From: a virus
IMG/VR virus record: IMGVR_UViG_3300023174_000226
Coordinates: 1 to 52,875 of that record
Direction: 5' to 3' (one strand)
Length of the DNA stretch: 52,875 nucleotides
Positions within the stretch are counted from its first letter, which is position 1, and each line of letters starts with the position of its first letter. Positions 25,982-35,354 of this stretch are shown here, piece by piece. Below the pieces are notes generated by a model. The model had not been told where the DNA came from, did not search any database, and saw nothing but the letters and a program-made list of their open reading frames with translations. The position numbers were made by a program, and so were the translations under genes.

Positions 25982-28900
25982 ATGTACAATAACGCTACAT
26001 TAAAAACGTATTTAGAGCAGAACTCAACAATCAAGTCACAATCGGTTGTGCTTGCTGAATGGAATATGAATTATGCAGAAAACATTGATAAGTATGGTAA
26101 TTATAAAAATAGACCTGCAGTTCCAGCAGCAGCCTCTGGTTCATATGTAAATGAAACTTCTGCAACCGTTACGCCAACTTGGTATGGATTTACTGACTCT
26201 AGCGTTGTTTCTTCTGGTGGAATATATAATGCAACAAGTGCTCCATATACTTTTGTAAACAAAAATGAAAAAGAAGAATTGCTTTATTCTTTGGTTGATT
26301 GTTTTGGTAAGTTTAGACCTCGTTCTGGAATTAATAAGTTAAGATATTTTAATAGTTATTATACTCATAATTCAAATTCATCAATGGCTAAAAGACCAAG
26401 GTTTTATATATCATCTAAAAATGATAAGTTTAAATATTGGACATCATGCAGAATCGATACTGATGGAACTATGCGTGGTGTTGCAAAGACTCTTAAAACT
26501 GGAACAGAATATTACATAGATGATGCAGCCCCATTTGTAAAATACACAAATGTTGTGCCAGCAAATAGGTTAGTTGTTAAAATGCAAACTGTTGTTGGTG
26601 AGGTAAATAATGGGGCATACAAAAATAAATCTGGTACATCTCTAACTGACCCATTTTATGAAAACCCAAGCATTACTCTTAATACTAATTTGGCTAACCA
26701 ACGCACCCCACTTTCTTGGAGAATTGAATACTTAGATAGTTCAAATAACTGGCAAACAGCAAAATCTTTTACTACTTCTACCAGAGTAATTAATGCAGAT
26801 GGCTATGTAGAACTTGCATATGGATTACATATTGGTGGAGTTCCAATTGTTCAAGATGCTACATATGGAAGTATATTTACATACTTTGGTGAACTTGTTT
26901 CTTCTGCAATGCTTCCATTATCAGCAACTAATGGAGATGGGTATTTGGTGCCAGCCAGCGGTTCGGCTGGAACGCTATATATTTGGAATGCTGGTATTTG
27001 GAATAGTTTTACCCCAACATATGACTGGTTTTTAAATTCTGAAACACTTGTAACCAACACTCCGAGGGTAACGGATATGACATTGCCACCATCATACACA
27101 ATCAGTTCAGTTACACACTATAGAGAATTCCAATATATCAAAGGCATAAGAGTTGTTGTAGACACAGTAAATAAAAAAGATACAACATTTGATTTAATTG
27201 AAATGTCTCCTAGACTAGTTGTAGACCTAACAGATAAAACAACAGACTATAGTGTAAAAAAAGTAGCATCAGATATTGGTAATACTGGAATACCTGTTGG
27301 ACAACTATTAGCATCAACAGGAACATTGAATCTATTTGACTATGATGAGGCATTTAATTATCAGAATACAGATAGCATTATCTATAATACTATATCTCAA
27401 AACATACAAATTAAGTTCTATGAATCAATTATTGATGCAAACGGTGTAGATTATCACGTTCCTCTTAAAACCATGTATGTTGAAGGATTTCCACAAACTA
27501 ACAGTGAAGATAGAAAGATTTCTTTAACGTTAAGAGATTTATATTTTTATTTTGAAACAAGCATGGCACCACAATTATTGTTAAAAAATGTTTCATTAAG
27601 TGCGGCAGTATCTATACTATTAGACTCAATTGGTTTTTCTAATTATTATTTTAAAAGAATAGACGGAGAAAACGATGATGTTATTCCATATTTCTTTGTT
27701 GCACCAGACACAAACGTAGCACAGGTTTTAAATGATTTAGCAGATTCAACACAGACAGCAATGTTCTTTGACGAATATAACAACCTTATTTGTATGAGCA
27801 AAGACTATATGATGCCAAAAACAACAGAGCGTTCAGTTGACCTTACCCTTTATGGCTCTGTAGATAGTGCTCAGAGTGGACCACTTAAAAATAGTATAAC
27901 ATCATCAAATCTTAGTAACATTATGGGTATAAGTTCTGAAAGCAACATGGTTTATAATGGTGGCAAGATATCTTATACAACAAGATATATTCAAAAATCT
28001 TATGGAACACTTCGTGAGGCTGCTTTAGTTAACCGTGACCAGGTTTGGAAATATAAACCAGTATTGCTTTGGGAAGTTGCAGGAACCGAGGCTTTGCGTT
28101 CTGTAAATGATGAGGTAGCAAATCAATCTAGTTATTCTCTTAGTGCTGTTACTTTAAATTCAGACCTTATTGGAAGTCCTCCAACAGTAAACAGTAGCAA
28201 TGTAATAATTAATAATGTCATGGACTTTGGACCATCAGTTTATTGGATTAGCAGATACAAAGGATACTTTTATGCAAATGGAGAAATTATTAAATATGAT
28301 GCAGTTCAATACAATGTAAGTGCAATTGGGGATGTCTGGATATCTAGCGTACAAGATTATCAATACTATTTTTCTAAGTTACCTTTTGGTGGAAAAATGT
28401 TTCCAACAGGAAATGTAAGAATTTATTGCGAACCATCTTACGAGGTTGATGGAATTACACCAACTATTGGAGAAGTTCTTAAGCATGGTCGTGCACAATT
28501 TGGAACAAAAATTGTAAAACATACCGCAGGTTTTGCAAGTGATAGTCATTGGACAAACTCAGCAAATGTTTATAATATGAGAATGGAAGACCAATATATA
28601 TTTAGTAATCCATATCAAAAAACAGAATATAAAGTTTCTCCAAATTCAACTCATTCAAGTGGAGATACAACATTTGTTTTAGCCCAAAATACAACAGGTT
28701 TACAGGCAGGATATTATGTTTCTGGAACAAATGTTCCTAGTGGAACAAAAATTAAAACAGTTACACATTCTTCAAGAACAATAGAATTGACTGCAGCAAT
28801 TACTGGTACTATAACAGCAAGCACAACATTGACAATATCTGATTTAAGTTTAGCAGGGGTTGAGGCTGGAAGTGCAGGAGTTATAGGTAGTACTTACAAT

Positions 28901-30589
28901 GCAAAAACTCAGGGTATAGTTAAAGATTTTCTAAATGAGTCATATTATACAGAAACATCATATGCAAAACAAAATAAAGAAAGTTCTAACTCTGGAAGTA
29001 TTCAAGCATCAGCCCTAATATTAACAGGATATCAAGGATTGACAGACCCACTTGGCGTAATATCTTATGTTGCTACAAATGATTTAGATACCGCTATTTC
29101 TACTCAAAAAATAACATACGACCATTTTGGCACAAGAATGAGAATTATTGGAAAAATAGAAAATGCAGATATTTCTAGCAATTCAACAACACAGTTGCCA
29201 CTAGGTGCAATGACTATTGGTTCTGTTAAACCAGACCAGCCAGACCAAAGTAAATATCTTGCAGGTGCAGGTGGAGGTTTGGCTATTCGTGTTGATACAA
29301 CTACTAACGTCAATAATGGATATTACTTTGAAATTTCTGCTCTTTCACAAAATAGTGTAAATACAAATAGCACAGTGGCAAAGGCTCCAGTACAAAATGT
29401 TTTCTTTTACAAAATTAGAAAAGAAGTAGGAACATCTAAAGCAATTCCAATTTTGCTATGGTCAGGTCAGGCACCGATAACAGTGGACGATGGAGATTTT
29501 GTAGGCATGGCTAGGCTAAGTGCAGAAAAGAACCCAACAGTTTTTGACCTAGCAATTGAACAAGAAGTTATTTCTAAAACAAATCACAAGTTCTATCTTT
29601 ATATTAATAATGTTTTAATGGGTACTGCAACAGATACAGACCCAATTAAAATGAGTGATAAGAATAATAAGATGGCACTATTTGTTCGTGGAACATCAAA
29701 AGTAATGTTTGAACATATTTATGCATTGGCTAATAATCCAGAATATACTGCTACCCAAAAGAAAAAAGATGCACCTTTAAGAACTATATTTTCAGATGAG
29801 ACTTCGTACAATCCATCATTTTCAAAATATACTATTAATCCAGCGGTACAGCAAACGTATCTGTCAGCAATCAGTCCATCTAGTACACCAAAATACTTAA
29901 TGTATTACGATGAGTTTGGAACTATTATGCGTGAGTGTGCCTACTTTAATATTCGTTATGACAAATCCTACCCTGCAATATATTCAAAGATTTCACCTAC
30001 CTTTAACAATTTACAAGGATATTCTATTTCAGGATTTTTACCAAATGCCTACGGTGCAGAGTTCATGGTATTCAATACAACAGATTCTGCACTAAACTTA
30101 GATGAAACAAGTGGTAACTATCTAAGAATTCAAGGACTAGCATTTACACAACAGTCGCCACACGACCTTACTGTTGACGAATATTTTTCTAAGAATAGTG
30201 ATTATTCTAGTCCAAAATTAAATAGCACAGGCACTGTAAATGCACCATCAGTTTACGACAAACAGTTTATAGATATTCAAAATAGTAGAAACACATATGG
30301 TAAAAAAGACTTTACTTTAAATGGAGTATATATTCAAAACCAAGATGCAGCAAATAAACTAATGGAGTGGATGGTTGCCAAGGTAATGAAGCAACGTAAA
30401 TCAGTTGGTGTCAGTATTTTTGCTAATCCAATGATTCAATTAGGAGACATTGTTCAAATTGATTATGTAGATACTAGTGGTTATCGTCAAATTTCAGATG
30501 TGGATGCTAGATTTATAGTATATAATATTGAATATAATCGTACAAAGGACGGTCCAACAATGAATCTTTATTTGAGTGAGGTAGTGTAA
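25982..30589 (+). CDS. large minor tail protein / baseplate hub-like
   Basis: 1535 residues, with a Shine-Dalgarno GAAGAGG in the end of the gene before. The central part includes a hub-like section (VKKVASDIGNTGIPVGQLLASTGTLNLFDYDEAFN near 420-460; IQIKFYESI; then LLDSIGFSNYYFKRIDGENDDVIPYFFVAPDTNVAQVLNDLADSTQTAMFFDEYNNL near 545-610). Residues about 880-960 carry a beta module (SSGDTTFVLAQNTTGLQAGYYVSGTNVPSGTKI). A jelly-roll/LamG-like part lies near 1090-1260 (YYFEISALSQNS, KFYLYINNVLMGTA). The C-terminus (VGVSIFANPMIQLGDIVQIDYVD...RFIVYNIEYNRTKDGPTMNLYLSE) is the classic end of tail hub proteins. It probably attaches fibres and opens the tail tip. Confidence 0.75.
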   Translation: MYNNATLKTYLEQNSTIKSQSVVLAEWNMNYAENIDKYGNYKNRPAVPAAASGSYVNETSATVTPTWYGFTDSSVVSSGGIYNATSAPYTFVNKNEKEELLYSLVDCFGKFRPRSGINKLRYFNSYYTHNSNSSMAKRPRFYISSKNDKFKYWTSCRIDTDGTMRGVAKTLKTGTEYYIDDAAPFVKYTNVVPANRLVVKMQTVVGEVNNGAYKNKSGTSLTDPFYENPSITLNTNLANQRTPLSWRIEYLDSSNNWQTAKSFTTSTRVINADGYVELAYGLHIGGVPIVQDATYGSIFTYFGELVSSAMLPLSATNGDGYLVPASGSAGTLYIWNAGIWNSFTPTYDWFLNSETLVTNTPRVTDMTLPPSYTISSVTHYREFQYIKGIRVVVDTVNKKDTTFDLIEMSPRLVVDLTDKTTDYSVKKVASDIGNTGIPVGQLLASTGTLNLFDYDEAFNYQNTDSIIYNTISQNIQIKFYESIIDANGVDYHVPLKTMYVEGFPQTNSEDRKISLTLRDLYFYFETSMAPQLLLKNVSLSAAVSILLDSIGFSNYYFKRIDGENDDVIPYFFVAPDTNVAQVLNDLADSTQTAMFFDEYNNLICMSKDYMMPKTTERSVDLTLYGSVDSAQSGPLKNSITSSNLSNIMGISSESNMVYNGGKISYTTRYIQKSYGTLREAALVNRDQVWKYKPVLLWEVAGTEALRSVNDEVANQSSYSLSAVTLNSDLIGSPPTVNSSNVIINNVMDFGPSVYWISRYKGYFYANGEIIKYDAVQYNVSAIGDVWISSVQDYQYYFSKLPFGGKMFPTGNVRIYCEPSYEVDGITPTIGEVLKHGRAQFGTKIVKHTAGFASDSHWTNSANVYNMRMEDQYIFSNPYQKTEYKVSPNSTHSSGDTTFVLAQNTTGLQAGYYVSGTNVPSGTKIKTVTHSSRTIELTAAITGTITASTTLTISDLSLAGVEAGSAGVIGSTYNAKTQGIVKDFLNESYYTETSYAKQNKESSNSGSIQASALILTGYQGLTDPLGVISYVATNDLDTAISTQKITYDHFGTRMRIIGKIENADISSNSTTQLPLGAMTIGSVKPDQPDQSKYLAGAGGGLAIRVDTTTNVNNGYYFEISALSQNSVNTNSTVAKAPVQNVFFYKIRKEVGTSKAIPILLWSGQAPITVDDGDFVGMARLSAEKNPTVFDLAIEQEVISKTNHKFYLYINNVLMGTATDTDPIKMSDKNNKMALFVRGTSKVMFEHIYALANNPEYTATQKKKDAPLRTIFSDETSYNPSFSKYTINPAVQQTYLSAISPSSTPKYLMYYDEFGTIMRECAYFNIRYDKSYPAIYSKISPTFNNLQGYSISGFLPNAYGAEFMVFNTTDSALNLDETSGNYLRIQGLAFTQQSPHDLTVDEYFSKNSDYSSPKLNSTGTVNAPSVYDKQFIDIQNSRNTYGKKDFTLNGVYIQNQDAANKLMEWMVAKVMKQRKSVGVSIFANPMIQLGDIVQIDYVDTSGYRQISDVDARFIVYNIEYNRTKDGPTMNLYLSEVV

Positions 30590-31341
30590 TGTCAAAACCA
30601 AAATCTAAACCAGACCCAGTTCCCAAACTATTTGCATATGGTGCACAAGAGGCAGTTAAAATTGCTACATCAAATTTGTTTATAGATAAAGATACTCAAG
30701 ACATAGACTACATGACTGGATTAATTTTTGAAGACATTGGCGGTATGGAACTAAGCAATCTTGTTAGATATGATGAAATAAATACTACAGAAACTGCTTA
30801 TAGCGTAGTTTCCAATACAAACAAAGTTGCAAACCAAGTAAAATTAGACTTTAACCTGTCACCGTCAAACAATAACTCTATTGATTTAAATGATTATATA
30901 AATAAAAATATTGTTAATTTAGATGTTATTGCTGTGTCTCAATCCTCTTGGGGACCAGGAGCCACTTCTGGATATAAAACTTATTATGTAAATCAAGATT
31001 TGTCTAATTATAGTATATCAAGTAATTTTAATATTACTATATCAAATATTGGAACTATCTCTGGGACGCAATTTGATGCAAGTGATATACGATTAATTGA
31101 AGTTGGAAAAGGATATTTTAAAACATATGGTGGCTATACCACTGTAAGTAAAACAAATGTTTCAGGCAAAGCCCAACTTTCAGATTATGTTCCAGTATAT
31201 TATGAATCATTGTTATATAATAATTTAATTTTTAATGAAAATTATTCAAACATTACAATAGAAATATATAACAACTATAACGAATATCAAGTAGAGGTAG
31301 AGTTTGTAGAGTATGATGACATAGAGGCAGCCGAAACATGA
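30589..31341 (+). CDS. minor tail protein, unknown function
   Basis: 250 residues, TAATG overlap with the hub gene. It is rich in Asn, Tyr, Ser and Ile, begins with a basic KPKSKPDPVPK segment, and has no Cys or membrane segment. Mid-protein strands (VVSNTNKVANQVKLDFNLSPSN) and the C-terminal EIYNNYNEYQVEVEFVEYDD suggest a beta-rich virion part. Composition matches the neighbouring fibre genes. I do not recognise a family; a structural role rests on operon position. Confidence 0.65.
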   Translation: MSKPKSKPDPVPKLFAYGAQEAVKIATSNLFIDKDTQDIDYMTGLIFEDIGGMELSNLVRYDEINTTETAYSVVSNTNKVANQVKLDFNLSPSNNNSIDLNDYINKNIVNLDVIAVSQSSWGPGATSGYKTYYVNQDLSNYSISSNFNITISNIGTISGTQFDASDIRLIEVGKGYFKTYGGYTTVSKTNVSGKAQLSDYVPVYYESLLYNNLIFNENYSNITIEIYNNYNEYQVEVEFVEYDDIEAAET

Positions 31342-31362
31342 TAGAATGGTATTGGTGAAAAT

Positions 31363-32700
31363 ATGATTACAAATTTTGGTAAAAACATGATATCCAAGTA
31401 CTTGCTTGGACAGATAGATAGTTACGCTAACTATATTGCTATTGGAACAGGTGGCATAACAGCAACAGCAACCCAACAATCTTTAAATTTTGAGGCAGCC
31501 AGATATCCAGTAATATCAAAAGGATTAACTGTAGATTCCAATGGTAATAGACAATTAGTGTTTACAGCACAGATTGATAGTTTGGATAGATTTGATATTA
31601 CAGAAATTGGTTTGTATCCTGCCGCATATGACTCATTGCTTTCAAACTCTGTTGGTAGCAAAATGCTTCTAGATTTTTCTATTAATGAGTTGTGGTCATA
31701 CAATGACGCATCAACCTACAACTCACCACTAACGTTTATATCTAATCCATTAGACTATGGGAATACTACAGGTGCACTTGATGCTCAGACGGACGGTGCC
31801 ACGACACTAAAGGCTTACTCTTTTGATGCCAGTAACTCATTTTTTAATAATTCATATTATCAAACAACAAGATTTGCAAGACATGAAAGACCAAAAATAT
31901 TAGATAGTGCATTTTTAATTCTTGGAGACATGTCAACAACATACAATACTGGAAAATATGTAGAACTAACTGGTTTTAAAAATGCAACAGATTTAGACAA
32001 TGCCTCAACATCTGTAGACGAATTGAGGGTAGCGTTTAATGTTATAAATTCTACAACATTAACAAGTCCTCCTAGTGCTGGAGTACAGTTTACAATAAGG
32101 TTTATGACTAATGATGGACAAACATATAGGGAATATGTATTTGATACAACAAATACTATAAATAGCAATACAACTTGGGTTAAAAATATCAAAAGTGATA
32201 GCACAATAAATACACATACTCCAACTGGAACAACAAATATAACTATTACCACAGCATCATCACATAGTTTTTCTGTAGGAGAAAATGTTGTTCTTAGGGG
32301 AATAACACCATCTGGATATAATGGTACTTGGGTAACTCAAACTGGAACTACAGGAAGTACACTTGTTTTAAATATTGGTTCTAACCCAGGAGCCATAACT
32401 ACTTCAGGAACCGCATCTTCTCCTAGATACCTTATTGGAAAACAAACATTAGATAAAGGAACATCTAATGGAGATTTTAAATGGTCAGCAGTCAATACTG
32501 TAAAAATTTATGCTAAAGCAAATGACTCAACTTCTAATGCAAATTATGCAATTATTTTTGACGCACTAAGGTTTGAAAATAATTCAACAACCAACCCACT
32601 ATATGGTTTAATTGGATACTCAGTTCCATTAACAAATATTGTAAAAGCCAGCGATACTCTAGGTCTTGTAGAATTTAGATTTAATCTTGGAGTGGCATAA
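31363..32700 (+). CDS. tail fibre-like protein with inserted beta module
   Basis: 445 residues. The N-terminus (MITNFGKNMISKYLLGQIDSYANYIAIGTG, then FTAQIDSLDRFDITEIGLYP) resembles N-terminal attachment regions of phage fibres. The next 180 residues look jelly-roll-like (DSAFLILGDMSTTYNTGKYVELTGF). Residues about 285-356 are the beta module shared with copies A and C. The end has a strand GLVEFRFNLGVA. A TAGAAT at 31342-31347 could be a weak promoter. The stop overlaps the next start (TAATG). Probable host-binding or tail-tip component. Confidence 0.68.
   Translation: MITNFGKNMISKYLLGQIDSYANYIAIGTGGITATATQQSLNFEAARYPVISKGLTVDSNGNRQLVFTAQIDSLDRFDITEIGLYPAAYDSLLSNSVGSKMLLDFSINELWSYNDASTYNSPLTFISNPLDYGNTTGALDAQTDGATTLKAYSFDASNSFFNNSYYQTTRFARHERPKILDSAFLILGDMSTTYNTGKYVELTGFKNATDLDNASTSVDELRVAFNVINSTTLTSPPSAGVQFTIRFMTNDGQTYREYVFDTTNTINSNTTWVKNIKSDSTINTHTPTGTTNITITTASSHSFSVGENVVLRGITPSGYNGTWVTQTGTTGSTLVLNIGSNPGAITTSGTASSPRYLIGKQTLDKGTSNGDFKWSAVNTVKIYAKANDSTSNANYAIIFDALRFENNSTTNPLYGLIGYSVPLTNIVKASDTLGLVEFRFNLGVA
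32218..32430 (+). repeat. inserted beta module, copy B (in the fibre-like protein)
   Basis: Encodes SHSFSVGENVVLRGITPSGYNGTW and following strands. Bases 32317-32337 are identical to 33150-33170 in copy C, so B and C are close copies at DNA level. Confidence 0.7.
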
Positions 32701-33824
32701 TGATTACAAAAGTATCAATTCCATTAGAAGATGTTCCATATAGTGGAGCAGACAAAAAAGTTAGATTAAGATATAGATTAGTTTCTAAAGATAAAAATGA
32801 AACATCTCAATGGTCATCTATTTATACAATAAATCCAGAAGAAGTACAGCCCATAACTGTTAATGATATTTATTCAAATCCAGTTTTTTATTCTGGATGG
32901 ACCCCAACATCGTATACGGATGAGGATAATTTGTTTATTAATTTTGATGGTGGATGGATAAATAATAAAAGATTAATTCCATACAAAAATTTTGATGCCT
33001 TTGTTAGTTGGAATTTTGCAGACTCAATTATAAATATTCCAAAACAAACTCCAACTCTTGCAGGTACAATAATAACTTTAACAACTTCTGTGACACACAA
33101 TATTAGAGTAGGTAAAACAATAATTATTTCTGGAGTTACACCAGATGCTTATAATGGTACTTGGGTAACTAAAAGTGGAACTACAGGAACAACTATTAAA
33201 ATAGATATTGGTTTTAATCCTGGTCCAATAACGATTGTTGGAACTATTGATATAGTTGAAAGATGGGGCTACGAAGTTTCAAAAAATGCAACAATTGAAG
33301 CAAGTAGTATTACCACTCCAAGTGGATATTATACATTTGCAACATTAACAAATATTGATACAAAAAATTTAAACACTCAAGATTTGATTAAAGGAAAACC
33401 AGGAAGTTTTGCTCTAGTGCCAGATAATGGAACACTAGGTGGAACTGCCACAAGCACAACAATTACAAAACTTTCAAATAACACAATAAATGTTTTAACA
33501 TATGACCCTACAGGTACAAGCCCAGATATTGTTGCTGGAACAATTGTTAGTATATCAAAATTTTCAGCAACAAATAAATCTTATGGTTATGCTGGTTCTT
33601 CGGCAGATAATGGTCAAATTGTTGTAAAAATTCCAAAACAAATATATACGGATAATAATGTTATTCAATATAAATATTACTTAGTTCCAAGAACTAATCC
33701 ACCAACACTGTTAGATACAAGTGTGGCACGAAATTATGTATATTTATCACCAAATTTAACAACAAAGCCAACATTACAAATAAGTTCATTGGACAATACA
33801 ATTGATGGCGGAAGTCCAAGTTAG
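32700..33824 (+). CDS. tail protein with FN3-like start and inserted beta module
   Basis: 374 residues. Residues 1-50 (TKVSIPLEDVPYSGADKKVRLRYRLVSKD..SQWSSIYTI) look like an Ig/FN3-type strand order, often used for weak sugar binding on virions. Residues about 117-185 are the third copy of the beta module. The C-terminal part continues with short strands and Thr/Asn-rich loops, including NVIQYKYYLVPRTNPPTLLDTSVARNYVYLSP. No enzyme motif is seen. It is coupled by TAATG to the gene before, and a leaderless promoter starts within its last codons. Confidence 0.66.
   Translation: MITKVSIPLEDVPYSGADKKVRLRYRLVSKDKNETSQWSSIYTINPEEVQPITVNDIYSNPVFYSGWTPTSYTDEDNLFINFDGGWINNKRLIPYKNFDAFVSWNFADSIINIPKQTPTLAGTIITLTTSVTHNIRVGKTIIISGVTPDAYNGTWVTKSGTTGTTIKIDIGFNPGPITIVGTIDIVERWGYEVSKNATIEASSITTPSGYYTFATLTNIDTKNLNTQDLIKGKPGSFALVPDNGTLGGTATSTTITKLSNNTINVLTYDPTGTSPDIVAGTIVSISKFSATNKSYGYAGSSADNGQIVVKIPKQIYTDNNVIQYKYYLVPRTNPPTLLDTSVARNYVYLSPNLTTKPTLQISSLDNTIDGGSPS
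33049..33252 (+). repeat. inserted beta module, copy C (in the FN3-like tail protein)
   Basis: Encodes THNIRVGKTIIISGVTPDAYNGTW and following strands, nearly the same order as copy B, with a shared 21-base identical block (33150-33170). Confidence 0.7.
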
Positions 33825-33833
33825 TGGTATAAT
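33825..33833 (+). promoter_or_regulatory. extended -10 promoter, leaderless start
   Basis: TGG plus TATAAT at 33828-33833. The ATG at 33840 is 6 bases downstream, without Shine-Dalgarno. Confidence 0.68.
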
Positions 33834-33839
33834 AGATAT

Positions 33840-34277
33840 ATGGCTACCGTACCTACACTACCGCAATTGGGACAACCAATAGATGTCCAGTATTTATATG
33901 ACATTGTTCAATCACTTATTAGCATAAATAGTGAGTTGGCAAGAAAAACTTCTGCTACCGCATATGTTGATAACGGAATAAATAAAGATTCTACTAAGAA
34001 AACATCTGACCTATCCCTATCAGCAACGACAACTAGCGTATCAACAAATCAAAAGGTGACTGTGAATCAAACAATTACTAAAGTCATTCCTTTGCAAATT
34101 TCCTTTAAGTTTCCTCCTGTTGTCACAGTAACACCAGTTTCTAAGAATAACGCCAATATAACTGTCATCATTAATAGCGTTGATAGCAAATCCGTAACTT
34201 GCACATTGATTTTTAACCAAGCAGGAACAGCAACAGTTGACCTAAATGTTATTGCTGTTGGCATTCCGTCTGAATAG
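33840..34277 (+). CDS. small tail-region protein, probably structural
   Basis: 145 residues. The N-terminus (PTLPQLGQPIDVQYLYDIVQSLISINSELARKT) is helical and could oligomerise. The C-terminal 85 residues are Thr/Val-rich strands (KFPPVVTVTPVSKNNANITVIINSV, CTLIFNQAGTATVDLNVIAVGIP), a compact beta domain like the tips of fibre proteins. It is the last gene of the tail block, leaderless from its own promoter. An exact role cannot be read from the sequence. Confidence 0.65.
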   Translation: MATVPTLPQLGQPIDVQYLYDIVQSLISINSELARKTSATAYVDNGINKDSTKKTSDLSLSATTTSVSTNQKVTVNQTITKVIPLQISFKFPPVVTVTPVSKNNANITVIINSVDSKSVTCTLIFNQAGTATVDLNVIAVGIPSE

Positions 34278-34283
34278 GATATT

Positions 34284-34814
34284 ATGGCTGCTTTAACAAT
34301 GGAGCAATACAACGCTGCCCCTGTAATTCCAGGTAGCAAGAAAGTTTGGTTTCTAAACGGAAGCCTTGTCCGTGTCTATCACATGAATAACTCTAATGGT
34401 ATAATGTCTGTTTATAATATTACACTTGACCAAATAGAAAGTTGTTTAGTTAGTGATTTTAAAAAGAATAGACAACGAGCATATACCGTAGGAGAGGCTG
34501 CAAGCCTCGTAAACAGGCATAAAAAGTATATGCCAGCCTTAATGCTAAAAGGCATTATTCCCTTCCCTATGGGGTCACAGAAGGGCGGAGAGAGGGGCTG
34601 GCAGGTCCGTTCTTACTATTCTGAATCACAGGTAAGAGAAATTCGTGATATACTTGCTTCCTACCACCACGGTAGACCAAGAAAAGATAAACTAATAACC
34701 AACGATGTGACACCTACAAAACAAGAGTTGACAAGACGTATGGGCGATGGTATACTGGTTTATACAAAGACGGATGATGGCAGATTTGTGCCCATCTGGA
34801 ATGAATCAATTTAG
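34284..34814 (+). CDS. putative DNA-binding protein (MerR-like HTH plus AT-hook-like motif)
   Basis: 176 residues. Residues about 64-130 (RAYTVGEAASLVNRHKKYMPALMLKGIIPFP, then a Gly/Arg loop and WQVRSYYSESQVREIRDIL) fit a MerR-like winged helix-turn-helix, where the second helix follows the TVGEAA turn. Soon after comes HHGRPRKDK, a GRP core flanked by basic residues like an AT-hook. That suits AT-rich phage DNA. It is the first gene after the tail block and leads the replication block, so a switch regulator or replication-initiation factor is plausible. Shine-Dalgarno is weak (AGGA at 34276-34279). Confidence 0.7.
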   Translation: MAALTMEQYNAAPVIPGSKKVWFLNGSLVRVYHMNNSNGIMSVYNITLDQIESCLVSDFKKNRQRAYTVGEAASLVNRHKKYMPALMLKGIIPFPMGSQKGGERGWQVRSYYSESQVREIRDILASYHHGRPRKDKLITNDVTPTKQELTRRMGDGILVYTKTDDGRFVPIWNESI

Positions 34815-34836
34815 TGTTCTTGAAAGGACAAAGGGT

Positions 34837-35046
34837 ATGAATAATGATGAGACTAAGGTTACAGTAGGGCTAGGCTACACGCTTAATCTGGGTAACTTTC
34901 AATCGCTTCGCATTGACTTATCTGTATCGGATAACAAGCGTAATGGCGAAACTACTAGTGATGCGTTTGAACGTGTCTATGCTTTTGTTGAAGCAAAGTT
35001 GGCTGAAAAAGTCAAGGAATCTGTAGAAGAGACAGAGAATAAGTAA
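34837..35046 (+). CDS. small phage protein, unknown function
   Basis: 69 residues from ATG 34837, placed 7 bases after GAAAGGAC (34822-34829). Longer in-frame starts at 34747 and 34801 overlap the previous gene and lack such a site. The pattern TLNLGNFQSLRIDLSVSDNKR followed by a helix (DAFERVYAFVEAKLAEKVKESVEE) is a layout I associate with small conserved phage replication-region proteins. No function is known to me. Its stop overlaps the next start (TAATG). Confidence 0.65.
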   Translation: MNNDETKVTVGLGYTLNLGNFQSLRIDLSVSDNKRNGETTSDAFERVYAFVEAKLAEKVKESVEETENK

Positions 35047-35354
35047 TGGCTGACCGCAAAGACCGCATGGCTTTGCTTAGTCGTTACAGTAAACTCCATA
35101 CTGCAAAGTACGAAGAAAAGCCTTCCCTAAATTTAAATGTTGAGCAATGGGCTGCAGATGCACTCATTGAATCTTATGGTATGCCAGAATGCTATGAATT
35201 GCTTGCATACTATTTCGATGTAGCAGAAAATCCATCTTGGAAGTATTTTGCAAATTATGCAGACCACATTGTTTACAAGCGTAAGCAAGTGCAACAAGAT
35301 AATAAAGAACGAGCAGAACGTAGACTTAAGGCGAAAGAGTGGCTAAGTGAATAA
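35046..35354 (+). CDS. small basic helical protein before DnaB; possible helicase loader or cofactor
   Basis: 102 residues, highly charged and helical. It contains a compact central part (VEQWAADALIESYGMPECYELLAYYFDVAENPSWKYFANYADHIVY) and a long basic C-terminal helix (KRKQVQQDNKERAERRLKAKEWL). It is coupled to the gene before (TAATG) and overlaps dnaB by 8 bases. Proteins in this slot in other phages often help load the helicase, but no loader motif or ATPase site is visible, so the role is inference from position. Confidence 0.68.
   Translation: MADRKDRMALLSRYSKLHTAKYEEKPSLNLNVEQWAADALIESYGMPECYELLAYYFDVAENPSWKYFANYADHIVYKRKQVQQDNKERAERRLKAKEWLSE

Noticed and set aside
31860-32252. Antisense open frame of 130 codons opposite the fibre-like gene
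   Set aside because: It is hydrophobic by mirror of Asn/Thr codons, with no initiation signals.
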